Positions 4,949-6,209 of a DNA stretch of 6,209 nt are shown piece by piece. The stretch covers positions 1 to 6,209 of the forward strand of contig JAHIGH010000198.1 in assembly GCA_018900295.1 (NCBI GenBank). Direction: 5' to 3'. Position 1 is the stretch's first letter. The number at the start of each line of letters is the position of its first letter. The notes beneath the pieces were generated by a model. The model did not search any database, was not told the origin of the DNA, and was given only the letters and a program-made list of their open reading frames with translations. A program made the position numbers and the translations under genes. This DNA comes from Patescibacteria group bacterium. GTDB lineage: Bacteria > Patescibacteriota > Microgenomatia > Levybacterales > UBA12049.

Positions 4949-5634
4949 TTAAATCTTCGTCTTAATATCTGTCCACGGTTAGTGTATAACAAAAACAATA
5001 AACCACATAAAAATATACCAATCAGAATAAACTCATCTACTTTAATTTGCTTTATGGCATGTGTAAATTTATAAAAAAGATGTACAAAAAATGATACCAC
5101 AGAAAATACCACAAGAAAAAAGCTGCATAAACTCCCGTCTCTCAACTTACCGCTAATTACACGCTCCAACAAAAATCTCCAAAAAAATACTTGTGACACT
5201 AAATAAATAATTCCGGGTATTATATAATAAATAATATCGCTTCTTTTTATAAACAAAATACTTAAAAAATATCCGACAGGCAAAGCTGATAACAAAGCTA
5301 AAGAGAAAAAATCAGATAAACGCGCTATTGGCAGCTTGCGATATTTACCAATTAAAAATAATACCAGCATATATCCCAAAATAATACTTATCAAAGAAAA
5401 TCCGGCTCCTGTAGGGGAAAATAACCTTACTACAATATTCATATCTTTTACCGTAGGAAAAACAAATGAAAGTATATTCGCTAATATTATCCCCGTAAAT
5501 ATGCCAATAAAAGCAATATCAAATAATTGCTCCAAAGAAAGATTTTTCCTAATAAAAACATGGTCATCCTTACCCAATATATATAGAGAATAAAAAAATA
5601 TAATTAAACAAAAAACTACTACCAATAATTGCAT
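4939..5634 (-). CDS. Seven-helix membrane protein, distantly Lgt-like
   Basis: A 231-residue membrane protein with about seven hydrophobic helices near residues 1-20, 38-60, 73-96, 107-129, 134-156, 166-188 and 202-217. The order, namely a polar loop with LSLEQLFDIAFIGIFTGIILANIL (32-55) followed by a Gly/Ser-rich helix SPTGAGFSLISIILGYML (73-90), recalls prolipoprotein diacylglyceryl transferase (Lgt). However, the conserved His-Gly pair and the GRIGNFING-type signature of active Lgt are missing, so catalysis is unlikely or changed. The family call is tentative. I chose the ATG at 5634 because GGAG sits nine bases upstream. An ATG at 5661 would add nine residues and overlap the MFS gene, and its own GGAG is only one base away. 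The gene starts 5 bp after the MFS stop, so the two are probably translated from one message. Confidence 0.75.
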   Translation of the reverse strand: MQLLVVVFCLIIFFYSLYILGKDDHVFIRKNLSLEQLFDIAFIGIFTGIILANILSFVFPTVKDMNIVVRLFSPTGAGFSLISIILGYMLVLFLIGKYRKLPIARLSDFFSLALLSALPVGYFLSILFIKRSDIIYYIIPGIIYLVSQVFFWRFLLERVISGKLRDGSLCSFFLVVFSVVSFFVHLFYKFTHAIKQIKVDEFILIGIFLCGLLFLLYTNRGQILRRRFNKT

Positions 5635-5639
5635 AAAGT

Positions 5640-6209
5640 CTATCTCCAAAAAAAACGCCATACTCCTACAAAAAGTAGGAATACACCAATTCCTGTAATT
5701 ACCGCGCCTACGCCGATTACGTCGGCCAGGCTGCCTACAATAATAATCGGAAGTAAAGAAAGTATACCGATAAAAGTATTAAGAAAACCATATACCTTTC
5801 CTCGAAACTCATCTGTTGTCTTCTCTTGTAATACCGTATTGGCAGGTACAAATACTAAAGAATTTGAAAGACCGAGGATAAATGCCAAAACAACAACTAT
5901 ATGTAAAATATCAATCTCTAAAAATTTCGGTAGATAAAGATTAATTATCTGCACAAAACCTTTTGATGCAACTCTTGAACCATAAGGCAAAAGCAACATA
6001 CAAATCCCGGAAAGAAAAACGCCTGTATTAATTAATGCATATCTGGAACGGTCATGAAAAAAACTAATAAGAACTCCGGCGCCAAATATTACTCCCAATG
6101 CCGCAGGTGCGACAAATAACATAGGGAATTCGACAACAGGAATTCCCAAAACTGAAGAAGCATACCCCGGGGCAATTGTAGCCAAAACCAGAACTAAAGT
6201 TTGAGATAA
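5640..6209 (-). CDS. MFS transporter, C-terminal half (cut by window edge)
   Basis: The reading frame is open to the last base of the window, so the N-terminal half lies outside; 189 residues are visible. A TTG at 6185 is internal to this open frame and is not a convincing start. Hydrophobic helices fall near visible residues 1-20, 30-51, 58-75, 101-123, 137-160 and 164-185, matching helices 7-12 of a 12-helix major facilitator. EKTTDEFRGKVYG (129-141) followed by GSLADVIGVG (159-168) is the usual helix 10-11 pattern of drug or siderophore efflux-type MFS proteins (EntS/MFS_3-like). The likely role is proton-driven export across the cytoplasmic membrane; the substrate is unknown. It is the most upstream visible gene of the leftward cluster, so its promoter is outside the window. 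Confidence 0.88.
   Translation of the reverse strand, partial: LSQTLVLVLATIAPGYASSVLGIPVVEFPMLFVAPAALGVIFGAGVLISFFHDRSRYALINTGVFLSGICMLLLPYGSRVASKGFVQIINLYLPKFLEIDILHIVVVLAFILGLSNSLVFVPANTVLQEKTTDEFRGKVYGFLNTFIGILSLLPIIIVGSLADVIGVGAVITGIGVFLLFVGVWRFFWR
5644..5647 (-). promoter_or_regulatory. Ribosome binding site deciding the Lgt-like gene start
   Basis: GGAG on the minus strand lies nine bases before the ATG at 5634 and within the last codons of the MFS gene (TGG AGA TAG). It favours the 5634 start over the upstream ATG at 5661. Confidence 0.6.

Noticed and set aside
5629..5937. 102-codon + strand open frame opposite the MFS gene, with others at 4268-4582 and 5336-5593
   Set aside because: All are antisense to clear membrane-protein or enzyme genes, have shadow-like composition and no promoter or ribosome site.
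6183..6185. TTG as start of the MFS gene
   Set aside because: The frame stays open upstream to the window edge and the protein would begin in the middle of an MFS fold; the gene is simply cut off.
300..6209. Absence of TGA stops as a hint of UGA recoding
   Set aside because: All eight genes end in TAA or TAG, but none has an in-frame TGA and glycines use GGN codons, so the standard code suffices; eight stops are too few to argue from.

Overview
The window is AT-rich DNA with tightly packed genes. It most resembles a Candidate Phyla Radiation (Patescibacteria) genome, probably the Microgenomates branch. This assignment is an inference from three things. The small TPR protein has a characteristic C-terminal region. 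Short genes with minimal spacers encode conserved CPR-type membrane proteins. Short palindromic and heptamer repeats are scattered through spacers and even inside genes. All genes read under the standard code, and every stop is TAA or TAG.

Layout. Positions 1-299 hold no convincing gene. A compact 110-bp element with imperfect terminal inverted repeats (1-110) is followed by a perfect DnaA-box match beside a very AT-rich tract (176-215) and a C-run tract (222-255) that is G-rich on the minus strand. Positions 300-1879 are a two-gene minus-strand operon: yebC, then a multi-pass membrane protein whose ATG overlaps the yebC stop. At 1892-1941 two back-to-back sigma70-like promoters, with -35 boxes one base apart, drive yebC leftward and a TPR gene (1962-2636) rightward. 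Both would give very short leaders without a Shine-Dalgarno sequence. The TPR gene converges with a second minus-strand cluster, with 5 bp between stops. In transcription order from the right edge this cluster is an MFS transporter (cut by the window edge), a seven-helix protein faintly like Lgt, an RluA-family pseudouridine synthase, a Nudix hydrolase, and a membrane-anchored protein with a LytR C-terminal domain.

The genes are a mix of translation and RNA functions (YebC, pseudouridine synthase), nucleotide housekeeping (Nudix), envelope proteins (LytR_C, Lgt-like, MFS, polytopic protein) and a TPR protein of unknown role. No defence system, CRISPR array, transposase or RNA gene was seen.

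The most interesting layer is the repeats. An 18-bp GC-rich palindrome sits exactly in frame in the LytR_C gene and encodes LPAGRQ. A five-copy heptamer repeat sits inside the pseudouridine synthase gene. Related heptamer-phased repeats fill the spacers, where they supply stop codons and ribosome binding sites to flanking genes.
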